Below, one piece after another: positions 1-6,622 of a stretch of 6,826 nucleotides of DNA (within the stretch, counting starts at the first letter, position 1; every line of letters begins with the position of its first letter). Location of the stretch: assembly GCA_031254385.1 (NCBI GenBank), contig JAIRUO010000029.1, forward strand, positions 1-6,826, read 5' to 3'. The notes beneath the pieces were generated by a model. The model ran no database searches and was not told where the DNA came from. It saw only the letters and a program-made list of their open reading frames with translations. Position numbers and translations under genes: made by a program. Source of the stretch: Treponema sp. (GTDB taxonomy: Bacteria > Spirochaetota > Spirochaetia > Treponematales > Breznakiellaceae).

Positions 1-21
1 AAAAACAATAGGGAGGTTGGT

Positions 22-378
22 ATGCAGTTGAATTTACCAGGGCTCGATATTGAACAGGGGCTGGACGTTTTTGACGGAGACATGGAGGATTATGTATCAG
101 CCTTGACTTCTTTTATAAAAAATACTCCGGATATTATTGATAAGCTGCGCGTTGTTACAGAAGGCAATTTATCGGATTATGCCATAAACATTCACGGCCT
201 TAAATCCATCAGCGGCTGGATCTGCGCGGAAAGCATACGGGCAGGAGCCGAGGAACTGGAACGCCTGGCAAAAGCTGGTGATTTATCAGGGGTAACTGCG
301 CGTAATGACGGGTTCCTGAATGGAGTAGCTGCTTTTATAAAGGATCTAAAGGCTGCCCTGGAAAAGAATGCGCCTTAA
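22..378 (+). CDS. Stand-alone HPt (histidine phosphotransfer) protein, 118 aa
   Basis: This small cytoplasmic protein is predicted to carry a phosphoryl group between receiver domains in a multistep phosphorelay. Nearly the whole length is one HPt four-helix bundle. The phosphoacceptor is His58 in HGLKS (codon 193-195), the usual H-x-L-K-G/S motif, followed by a helix with the family's GAEELE pattern (residues about 75-80). The opening LPGLDIEQGLDVFDGD is typical of HPt modules that follow hybrid kinases. There is no signal peptide or membrane segment. The ATG has a strong ribosome site (GGGAGG, 11-16) five bases upstream. The frame is open back to the left edge, so a C-terminal piece of a longer protein is not strictly excluded, but the ribosome site argues for a separate gene. 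It converges on the HD-GYP gene, 21 bases away. The partner kinase could lie left of the window or be the one at 3404-6568. Confidence 0.88.
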   Translation: MQLNLPGLDIEQGLDVFDGDMEDYVSALTSFIKNTPDIIDKLRVVTEGNLSDYAINIHGLKSISGWICAESIRAGAEELERLAKAGDLSGVTARNDGFLNGVAAFIKDLKAALEKNAP

Positions 379-380
379 TA

Positions 381-404
381 GCCATTAGCTCCTGGCCTTT
401 TACT
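381..404 (+). terminator. Weak possible terminator in the convergent spacer
   Basis: Only 21 bases separate the stops of the HPt gene and the HD-GYP gene. A short dyad GCCA (381-384) / TGGC (393-396) with an eight-base loop is followed by CTTTTACTTT. The stem is only four pairs and the T tract is interrupted, so this is a poor intrinsic terminator. It is listed because it is the only candidate in the junction. Confidence 0.22.
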
Positions 405-1476
405 TTACCTGCGTAGCGACACGGCTAACTTCGTCCGAGTGACGCTCGAATACCTTTACAAGATATGGGTCGAAATGGGTATTTCCGCTTTCAACTATTA
501 TTTGTACTGATTTTTCGTGCGAAAAGGCTTCCTTGTACGGTCTGGCAGAGACAAGGGCATCATACACATCCGCGATAGCCACTATCCTGGCAGAAAGCGG
601 AATATCTTTGCCTTTGCGCACCCCCGGATAACCGCTGCCATCCCAGCATTCATGATGGAAATGCGCTATGTCCCGTGCGGTCTGGAGAAAAGAATCTTCT
701 GACTCCTTGATAAAGTGGTCTAAAAATTGCTGGCCGTTTATTGTATGCTCCTTGATCAGATTAAACTCATCGGCCGTAAGCCGTTCTGGTTTTAATAGAA
801 CATTGTCCGGTATGGCAATTTTTCCCAGGTCATGAAGTTTTGAAGAACGTATAATATCATCGGCCTCTGCGCGGGTAAGGCTGTAAGCTTCAACAGGGTT
901 GTTCAAAATATCCTCGACAATTATGCGGACGTACTCAGTGGTGCGCTCAATATGTCCGCCTGTGTCATGATCTCTTAAATCAGTAGCCCTTGCGAGCATA
1001 TTCAAGGTTACGTCTTCCCTCTTTTTGAGCTTATTATAAGCCTCGTTCAAGCTTCGGGTACGCTGTTCAACAAGCGCTTCCAAATTCCGCCTATGGTGCA
1101 AAAGTTCAATCTGTAGCCGCGTCCTTGCAAGCAAAATCTTGGATCGTATGGGTTTTGTTATATAATCCACAGCTCCCAACTCCAGCGCTGTTATTTCAAC
1201 CTCACTTTCCAATGAGCCTGTCAGGTAAATGACCGGAATATCCCTGGTCTTGGAGTCTCCCTGCAACATTTTTAAGACATCAAAACCAGACATTTCTGGC
1301 ATAGTATGATCAAGAAGTATTAAATCTGCGCTCTGGGATTGGAGATAATTAAACGCTTCCAAACCAGAATTAAACGGTTTAATGCTGTATTCAACTTTTA
1401 GTACAGTTTCAAGAAGGTATAAAATAACGGGGTCGTCATCAATCGTAAGAATTAAGGGCTTATCATTTCGCTGCAT
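400..1476 (-). CDS. Response regulator with HD-GYP domain (predicted cyclic di-GMP phosphodiesterase), 358 aa
   Basis: Predicted cytoplasmic regulator that hydrolyses cyclic di-GMP when its receiver is phosphorylated (RpfG-like architecture). The receiver spans about residues 7-125: acidic pocket Asp13-Asp15, phosphoacceptor Asp56 in LLDHTMPEMSG, Thr86 and Lys108 before Pro109. A charged, probably coiled-coil linker (about 125-155) leads to the HD-GYP domain (about 156-350). That domain has the HD pair His215-Asp216 in KLHDLGKIAIPD, metal-ligand candidates His244, His274, His275 and Asp303, and the signature DGSGYP at 279-284. All expected catalytic residues are present, so the enzyme looks active. 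Length is normal for the family. The ATG at 1474-1476 has AAGGA (1486-1490) nine bases upstream. It is divergent from the receiver-HPt gene. It is the only enzyme-type output in the window apart from the kinase. The assignment is firm; the signal source is not known. Confidence 0.95.
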   Translation of the reverse strand: MQRNDKPLILTIDDDPVILYLLETVLKVEYSIKPFNSGLEAFNYLQSQSADLILLDHTMPEMSGFDVLKMLQGDSKTRDIPVIYLTGSLESEVEITALELGAVDYITKPIRSKILLARTRLQIELLHHRRNLEALVEQRTRSLNEAYNKLKKREDVTLNMLARATDLRDHDTGGHIERTTEYVRIIVEDILNNPVEAYSLTRAEADDIIRSSKLHDLGKIAIPDNVLLKPERLTADEFNLIKEHTINGQQFLDHFIKESEDSFLQTARDIAHFHHECWDGSGYPGVRKGKDIPLSARIVAIADVYDALVSARPYKEAFSHEKSVQIIVESGNTHFDPYLVKVFERHSDEVSRVATQVK

Positions 1477-1510
1477 ATTTTACATTCCTTATCAAGAGCG
1501 GCTCCTCCCT
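1463..1510 (-). promoter_or_regulatory. Near-consensus ribosome site with a 10-codon TTG micro-ORF in the HD-GYP leader
   Basis: Read on the minus strand, AGGGAGGAG (1502-1510) is the strongest Shine-Dalgarno-like sequence in this leader, yet it lies about 25 bases from the HD-GYP ATG, too far to serve it. Six bases after it a TTG (1493-1495) opens ten codons ending at TGA (1463-1465), overlapping the HD-GYP start in another frame. It could be a leader peptide giving translational coupling, or a standby ribosome site. With a TTG start and no conservation data this is speculative. Confidence 0.2.
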
Positions 1511-1519
1511 AGACATCTT

Positions 1520-1548
1520 ATTATCCCATAGATCAGCTGTAAATGCAA
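1520..1548 (-). promoter_or_regulatory. Sigma70-type extended -10 promoter for the HD-GYP gene
   Basis: On the minus strand, a -35 element TTGCAT (1543-1548) is followed after exactly 17 bases by a -10 element GATAAT (1520-1525), and TGG directly before it supplies the extended -10 motif. The predicted transcript begins near 1513, giving a leader of about 37 bases before the ATG at 1476. Spacing and match make this the best promoter in the window, though it rests on inspection alone. Confidence 0.55.
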
Positions 1549-1580
1549 TGTATTCGATGGAGTCGGACTTATAGAAAAGC

Positions 1581-1608
1581 TTGCGTACCATCGCAATATA
1601 TGATAAAT
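1581..1608 (+). promoter_or_regulatory. Weak possible promoter for the receiver-HPt gene
   Basis: TTGCGT (1581-1586) lies 16 bases before ATAAAT (1603-1608), within an A+T-rich stretch that also holds TATGAT (1599-1604). If used, transcription would start near 1615, some 20 bases before the ATG at 1635, which would rule out the earlier in-frame TTG at 1581 as the translation start. Matches are modest. Confidence 0.22.
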
Positions 1609-1634
1609 TAAAACAAATAAAGAGCGCGTTAAAA

Positions 1635-2720
1635 ATGAATGATGATAAAAAAAATACGGTGGAAACAGTGCAGAAGAAAAAGCAGGCGCTAAAACACATT
1701 GATCTGTATTACGGGAAAGTGCTGGTAGTGGATGATATGCCGTTAAATCTGCACATCATGCAATTGCTGCTTAAGCCCTACGAGTTACAGGTCGATACAG
1801 CCGAAGACGGGTATAAGGCAGTCGAAATGATTGAAGGCGGCAATCTATACGACATTGTGTTCATGGATCACATGATGCCAGGATTGGATGGCGTTGAAAC
1901 GGCAACAAAGATGCGCGAACTGGGGTATACGCTGCCCATAGTTGTGCTGTCCGCAAATAACGATATCGAGCAGTCAAAAAGATTTATGGCAGTCGGATTT
2001 GATGCTTTTATTACCAAACCAATTAATGCGCGCCAATTGAATTCAATTCTGGAAAAATTTGCGGAGGATAGGCCGTCACAGGATTTTAATGATGCCACGT
2101 ACCGACAGAAAAGAACAGAGCATGAATATGGGGAAGAAACCGCTTTTTTGAATTTGCATCCGCAATTGGCAGAAATTTTTGTTCAGGACCTGACCAAGTT
2201 CATAAAGGTGCTGGAAGAGATATATGGAAAACGCGGCGCTTACGGAGACGAGGACATAAGGCTGTATACCATCAGTGTTCATGCGGTTAAGACTGCGCTT
2301 GCCAATATGGGTAAAAAAGAACTATCTGCGATTGCGCACAAACTGGAACAGGCAGGACGTGCAACGGACACTGCTGTCATAACAGAGGGAACCCCGGCCT
2401 TTCTGGAAGAGCTTAGGGTTATAATCAAAGAACACAACTCCCAAAAGAAAAGCGGTGGTGACGATAAACTTGAGGATTCCAGTGTTGGTCATGAGGATCG
2501 CGGAGGGCATTTTAGCAGCCCTTATTTGCGTGAAAAACTGCTTGCCGTCAAAAACGCTTGTGAAGAATACGACAGAAAAACCGCAAAAGATACAATAGTA
2601 GAATTAAGACAGAAAAAATGGCCTAATTCGATAGAGGAATCCTTAAGTTCCATGGCCGAACAGCTCTTAAACGGCGATTTTGTAGAAGTCTCCAAGATCG
2701 CCGAAAAGATTATGAGGTAA
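1635..2720 (+). CDS. Soluble receiver-HPt-tail phosphorelay protein, 361 aa
   Basis: Predicted cytoplasmic relay protein carrying both an Asp acceptor and a His acceptor but no kinase. From the ATG: a lysine-rich N-terminus (1-25); a receiver (about 27-145) with Asp33-Asp34, phosphoacceptor Asp78 in FMDHMMP, Ser106 and Lys128; a linker; an HPt domain (about 172-267) with His216 in HAVKTALANMG; a charged linker (268-292); and a helical tail (306-360). The module order and sequence mirror the C-terminal third of the kinase at 3404-6568. The receivers share roughly half their residues by eye, and the tails align without gaps. It therefore looks like a headless copy of that region. The ATG at 1635 is preferred over an in-frame TTG at 1581: AAAGAG (1619-1624) lies ten bases upstream and the extra 18 residues match nothing in the receiver family, but neither start has a strong ribosome site. 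It may be a phosphate shuttle or sink. Confidence 0.88.
   Translation: MNDDKKNTVETVQKKKQALKHIDLYYGKVLVVDDMPLNLHIMQLLLKPYELQVDTAEDGYKAVEMIEGGNLYDIVFMDHMMPGLDGVETATKMRELGYTLPIVVLSANNDIEQSKRFMAVGFDAFITKPINARQLNSILEKFAEDRPSQDFNDATYRQKRTEHEYGEETAFLNLHPQLAEIFVQDLTKFIKVLEEIYGKRGAYGDEDIRLYTISVHAVKTALANMGKKELSAIAHKLEQAGRATDTAVITEGTPAFLEELRVIIKEHNSQKKSGGDDKLEDSSVGHEDRGGHFSSPYLREKLLAVKNACEEYDRKTAKDTIVELRQKKWPNSIEESLSSMAEQLLNGDFVEVSKIAEKIMR
1851..1880 (+). repeat. 30-base perfect inverted repeat, copy A (receiver active site)
   Basis: These 30 bases encode DIVFMDHMMP around phosphoacceptor Asp78 of the receiver-HPt protein. They are identical, base for base, to the reverse complement of 4370-4399 in the kinase gene. 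The flanking codons differ in sequence (the preceding Tyr is TAC here, TAT in the kinase), so exact identity is confined to this block. Confidence 0.9.
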
Positions 2721-2751
2721 ATTGGCTTATGCAGCTTCTCTTCCCCAATTT
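2719..2751. terminator. Weak dyad between convergent genes
   Basis: The 55-base spacer between the stops of the receiver-HPt gene and the small receiver gene contains the inverted repeat AAATTGG (2719-2725) / CCAATTT (2745-2751) with a 19-base loop. The stem is A+T-rich, the loop long and no T run follows, so a role as a bidirectional terminator is only a possibility. No better candidate is seen in the spacer. Confidence 0.2.
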
Positions 2752-2775
2752 GAATATAAACAGGAACGGGCCGAT

Positions 2776-3390
2776 TTAGGGCGTTTTGTACAGTTCCAGC
2801 GTATGAAGCAATATTTTACTTTTATTCACTACCTGTTCGTATTCAAATTCAGTGATATTTTTCGCAATTTCTTCCATAGAAGTGTTGATATGAGGAAGCC
2901 CTTTGGCAAGGCTAAGAAGTTCCTTTACCAGGCTTTCCGCCTGAACTTTGTTCGCGGAGGCTGCGGCAGAAATGAGTTTTTCAAGTTTAGCTTCTATTAT
3001 ATTGGGAATATGCTCTGGCAAGCCGATTACAGCGTCAATTTTTTTGTAGAGCGTTTCGGCCTTTATGGGTTTAACAATATAGTCTCTTGCCCCCAGGTTA
3101 ATGGCCTTGCCAATAACATCCAAATCGGCATGGGATGTAACAAAAATAACGGGTGTCTTTATGTTTATCGTTTCTCTGTTACGAAGAATGTTTAAGAATT
3201 CAAATCCTGACATTTCTGGCATTACTATGTCCAGCAGAATTAGATCAACCTTTACCGTGCTAAGAAGGCCCATTGCCATATCAGCGGACTTGGCTAGCCG
3301 GACATCAAAATAATCTTCCAGTAAGGAACCAAGAAGCATTAGGTTTTCCGGCATATCGTCTACGGCGAGGATTATTTTTTTTTCAGCCAT
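2776..3390 (-). CDS. Single-receiver response regulator with helical tail and no DNA-binding domain, 204 aa
   Basis: Predicted cytoplasmic phosphoacceptor and the likely cognate partner of the kinase encoded just upstream. The receiver covers about residues 4-123: acidic pair Asp11-Asp12, phosphoacceptor Asp54 in LLDIVMPEMSG, Thr85, and Lys107 before Pro108. All switch residues are present. The remaining 80 residues are predicted helical and contain no helix-turn-helix, GGDEF, HD or other known output. Residues 141-195 align without gaps to the C-terminal tails of the kinase and of the receiver-HPt protein. The start is well supported: AAAGGAG (3397-3403) sits six bases before the ATG and directly follows the kinase stop, so the two genes form a translationally close operon with a 13-base gap. 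It may act by protein-protein contact, or pass phosphate back to an HPt, rather than bind DNA. Confidence 0.92.
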   Translation of the reverse strand: MAEKKIILAVDDMPENLMLLGSLLEDYFDVRLAKSADMAMGLLSTVKVDLILLDIVMPEMSGFEFLNILRNRETINIKTPVIFVTSHADLDVIGKAINLGARDYIVKPIKAETLYKKIDAVIGLPEHIPNIIEAKLEKLISAAASANKVQAESLVKELLSLAKGLPHINTSMEEIAKNITEFEYEQVVNKSKILLHTLELYKTP

Positions 3391-3403
3391 AGTATACTCC
3401 TTT

Positions 3404-6400
3404 TTACAAAAGACGCTCCATCCCTTCCAGAGCCTTGTCGTAATCTAATGATATAGTGAACTGGTGTATATTTTCAAGTTCCTTTTCTGTTTCGGCATCC
3501 CATTCATATTCCCCCAGGGTAGCGATGATTTTTTTAGTGTCCCCAAATGAGTACTTCATACAGGCTTCCTTTAGGATTACAATTTGCTCTCTTAAGAATT
3601 GTATGTCCCCCTTGGGCTTTTCGTCCTTTCCCGCATTGGAAGCCGCTTCAAAAAGCAATGTCTTGTGTAGGTTCTTCTGGAATACACGAAGCTCCTCATT
3701 GAAGGGCAGGGTCTCTTCCTGGCATAGGGCAGGGGAAAAATCGTTGCCGGGTTTAGATGCCTTTTCCAGTTTGAAGGCCCATTTGGAGAGTTCTTCCGCG
3801 CCAATGTTAGCAAGGACGCCCTTTAAGGCATGGGCTTTGATAGAGTAGTCCGGCCAGGCTTCGGATTTCATTGTCTTTTCAAGTTCTTCAAGATAGGATT
3901 CGCATTTTTCAGAGAAGAAGCGCAGGACGCCAATATAGCCTTCCCGGTTATCCCCTATGAATGAAAGGCCGGAGCTGACGTTAAGGCCTGGAACCCTGGA
4001 TAGTTCCTCAAGCAGCGGACTATAGTCGGACGGATTATTGTCGAACAGGCTGTAGCCGAACTGACCATCGTCCGAGGAACCCGCAGTTTTTAGGGCGGAT
4101 GCTCCGGGTGTTTCCGAAGTATTTTTTAGATGGTCTTTGTGCTGCTGCCGCGCTGCAGCAATAACCTCTGGAGTCTGTTTGTCCCGGATAAGCTTGTTCA
4201 GTACATCATTTAAGCGTCTCGTGTCTATAGGTTTGGAGATATAGTCATCAAATCCGTTTGTCAGAAAGACATCCGCCTTCCCTGCCACAGCATCCGCAGT
4301 AAGCGCGACAATGGGGCGAGTATACCCCATTTCCCGCATTCTTTTTGTCGCTTCCATACCGTCCATTTTTGGCATCATGTGATCCATGAACACAATGTCA
4401 TACTCGGTTCCAGACTGAATTTTATCGATAGCGCCAAACCCGGAATCGACAGTTTCAATATGCAGGCCGTAAGGCATCATAATTCCTTTGGCGACGTATA
4501 GATTCGCTTCCATATCATCCACAATCAGGACACTGCCATAAGGCATGGGTTCGCGCAGCACCTGGCTCTTCTTTTGCGATATGGAATTTAGCCGGAATTG
4601 ACGCAGGCTTTCCGCAGCTTCTTTACCCAATGGGCCTGAACCTGCATTGCCCTGGGGCAAGCGCACGGTAAACCCCGATCCTTTTCCCGCTTCGCTCTCC
4701 ACAGTAATTTCGCCATTCATCATGTGTATCAGCTCTGCTGTAATGCTCATCCCAAGCCCTGTACCTTCAATCGTGCGGTTGACATCCATATTAAACCTGG
4801 TATAGGCGTCAAAGAGCTTGCTTACCTGCTCCGGCGTCATGCCTTGCCCGGTATCGCTTACCCGCAGTATAAACATTACGTTGTCATTTTCGTTATTAAT
4901 TTCAGCGCTAACCGAAAACACAACCTCGCCTTGCGGTGTGTATTTGGCCGCATTGCTCAATAAATTGTTCAAAATCTGTTTAATCCTAAGCACGTCGCCG
5001 ATAAGGATTGCCGGAATGGTTTCGTCAATCTGTAGTTTAAAACTAACCGGTTTGCTTTCGAACCTCATCATATTGAGCTGTACAGTGTCGTTTATCAGGC
5101 TGGAGACCTCGTATTTGGCAGTTATTAATTCCAGCTTGCCCGCTTCGATTTTGGACATATCTAAAATATCGTTTATTATACCTAAGAGCAAATCACCGGA
5201 ATTGTAAATTTTGCCCAGAGCTTCCCTTGTATCAGGCGGAAGGGCTTCGTTTTCCATTTGAATTTCGGTAATACCCAAAATAGCGTTCATGGGGGTTCTT
5301 ATTTCGTGGCTCATATTGGCAAGGAAGGCAGTCTTTGACTCCGAAGCAGCTCTGGCCTCATCTGCTGCCTCCTGTAGTTTTGCCTCATAATTATGGTGTA
5401 TGGTTTCATCAACGAGGTAATAAAACTGCACAGGAGAACCATCTATCCAGCGTATTATGGCCGCCTTGCCGCCTATCCATTTACTCGCTTTATCATCCCA
5501 ATAGCGCTGGCGGCTAAAAACCTTGTTTTGCTCCTTTGTAGACAGGGTACGGGGCCACAGGCAATACGGACAGGGCCGGGAGAAGCCGTGTAAAATTTTA
5601 TAGCATTTTTGGCCTATGCTCTCTTCCTTATCTACGCCGTACTCTTTCGCCATTCTGTCGTTTAAATAGATAATATTGAAGTTAAGGCTGACAATGTATA
5701 TCATGCTGTCCAAAATATCCATTATCGTTACGGTCTTATTCATTTCTGAAATCTGATCAACCATGTTGCCTATGGCATTAGAAAGCTTTCCCAACTCATC
5801 CTTGTCTGGGCTTCGGATAGGATAGGACAGATTCCCCTGGGATATTTCCACCATGGCTTTCTGCATTCTAGAAATAGGAGTTCTGATGGATTTTACCACA
5901 ATTACCACCGCAAAGATCGAAAAGACGAGGAAAAAGCCGCTAAAGGCGGATATTAACAGTATTGAGTGGACGGATTCAGCCATTACTTCACGGGTTCTCA
6001 TTTCAACGGTGATAAAAGCGTTATTATACAAATAGTCCAATCTGTCGGCTATTTTGTCCGTGATAAGTATAGAATCAAGCAAGATCGCGCTCAGCGCTTG
6101 GTGATCGTTATTATTTACGGCAACTTCTGCTTCAATTTCGTTTTCTGTACTAAAAATATAGAAAAGATCAGTGACTTCGCTTAAAACATCAAGGCGTTCC
6201 TGCCTTTCCTCTCCTATTAAGTCCGGATCGAAGCGGATTAAATAATAATAATAATTGATATTTGTTTCAAATGCCTTATTTAGTTCACTCCGGTTATTAT
6301 GCATCCCGGATATGATTTCTGAGTGCTCTCCATTTGTTGTCGAATACATTCTAGACAGGAGATCAAGGCGTATTTTTGTCATGATTTCTATTGATTTAGT

Positions 6401-6568
6401 CAAATCGGTATGACCCTGGAGAGTCGTGGTAATCATGTTGCTATATTCAGAATCCGTATTGACGAACAGCCATGCACTCAGTATGTTTGTAAAAAACATC
6501 ATTGATACCAGCAGTCCAAAAGCAAGAAGAAGCTTGCTTTTTATTTTCATATTCCTGAACCATTGCAT
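3404..6568 (-). CDS. Membrane hybrid sensor histidine kinase, HAMP-PAS-HisKA-HATPase-REC-HPt-tail, 1054 aa
   Basis: Inner-membrane sensor that autophosphorylates and relays His-Asp-His. Order: first membrane helix (about 11-36); extracytoplasmic sensor of about 165 residues, predicted helical, with no cysteine; second helix (about 201-226); HAMP (about 226-278, DELG at 257-260); PAS (about 279-390) with Cys322, Cys333 and Cys336, the last two in CPYC; coiled linker; HisKA with His421 in SHEIRTP; HATPase with N-box Asn535/Asn539, DTGQGM (572-577), an F-box (585-592) and GTGLG (602-606); receiver (about 677-795) with Asp729, Thr757 and Lys779; variable linker; HPt (about 865-970) with His913 in HALKG; helical tail (1000-1054). 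Every catalytic residue is present, so this is a complete unorthodox kinase of BarA/ArcB-like logic. AGGGG lies seven bases before the ATG; Met7 is an alternative start. It is the first gene of an operon with the small receiver. The stimulus is unknown. Confidence 0.96.
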   Translation of the reverse strand: MQWFRNMKIKSKLLLAFGLLVSMMFFTNILSAWLFVNTDSEYSNMITTTLQGHTDLTKSIEIMTKIRLDLLSRMYSTTNGEHSEIISGMHNNRSELNKAFETNINYYYYLIRFDPDLIGEERQERLDVLSEVTDLFYIFSTENEIEAEVAVNNNDHQALSAILLDSILITDKIADRLDYLYNNAFITVEMRTREVMAESVHSILLISAFSGFFLVFSIFAVVIVVKSIRTPISRMQKAMVEISQGNLSYPIRSPDKDELGKLSNAIGNMVDQISEMNKTVTIMDILDSMIYIVSLNFNIIYLNDRMAKEYGVDKEESIGQKCYKILHGFSRPCPYCLWPRTLSTKEQNKVFSRQRYWDDKASKWIGGKAAIIRWIDGSPVQFYYLVDETIHHNYEAKLQEAADEARAASESKTAFLANMSHEIRTPMNAILGITEIQMENEALPPDTREALGKIYNSGDLLLGIINDILDMSKIEAGKLELITAKYEVSSLINDTVQLNMMRFESKPVSFKLQIDETIPAILIGDVLRIKQILNNLLSNAAKYTPQGEVVFSVSAEINNENDNVMFILRVSDTGQGMTPEQVSKLFDAYTRFNMDVNRTIEGTGLGMSITAELIHMMNGEITVESEAGKGSGFTVRLPQGNAGSGPLGKEAAESLRQFRLNSISQKKSQVLREPMPYGSVLIVDDMEANLYVAKGIMMPYGLHIETVDSGFGAIDKIQSGTEYDIVFMDHMMPKMDGMEATKRMREMGYTRPIVALTADAVAGKADVFLTNGFDDYISKPIDTRRLNDVLNKLIRDKQTPEVIAAARQQHKDHLKNTSETPGASALKTAGSSDDGQFGYSLFDNNPSDYSPLLEELSRVPGLNVSSGLSFIGDNREGYIGVLRFFSEKCESYLEELEKTMKSEAWPDYSIKAHALKGVLANIGAEELSKWAFKLEKASKPGNDFSPALCQEETLPFNEELRVFQKNLHKTLLFEAASNAGKDEKPKGDIQFLREQIVILKEACMKYSFGDTKKIIATLGEYEWDAETEKELENIHQFTISLDYDKALEGMERLL
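4370..4399 (-). repeat. 30-base perfect inverted repeat, copy B (receiver active site)
   Basis: Read on the minus strand, this block encodes DIVFMDHMMP around phosphoacceptor Asp729 of the hybrid kinase and matches 1851-1880 at all 30 positions in the same reading frame. The two copies are inverted and about 2.5 kb apart, with the small receiver gene lying between them. Confidence 0.9.
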
Positions 6569-6587
6569 GGATCCGCCCCTCTACTAT

Positions 6588-6616
6588 ATGATGCAACTCT
6601 TTGCAATAGCAGTCAA
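6588..6616 (-). promoter_or_regulatory. Probable promoter of the kinase-receiver operon
   Basis: On the minus strand, TTGACT (6611-6616, five of six consensus bases) is followed after 17 bases by CATCAT (6588-6593, four of six). The start point would lie near 6581, just upstream of the AGGGG ribosome site, giving a very short leader. The weak -10 element would suit a promoter that needs an activator. Confidence 0.4.
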
Positions 6617-6622
6617 CAGGGC

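Noticed and set aside
1581..1634. An N-terminal extension of the receiver-HPt protein from TTG at 1581
   Set aside because: There is no properly spaced ribosome site, the start codon is rare, and the extra 18 residues have no counterpart in the family. The segment more likely holds the promoter.
1463..1699. A 78-codon minus-strand frame spanning the divergent promoter region
   Set aside because: It overlaps the start of the receiver-HPt gene and the HD-GYP promoter; its Phe/Cys-rich N-terminus is the complement of a lysine-rich coding stretch.
2722..3195. A 157-codon plus-strand open frame opposite the small receiver gene
   Set aside because: It is antisense to a receiver with all conserved residues; its translation is Phe- and Asn-rich without domain features.
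4818..5207. A 129-codon plus-strand open frame, and others like it at 3456-3848 and 4724-4963
   Set aside because: All lie opposite the kinase HATPase, HPt and tail regions and are shadows of that gene.
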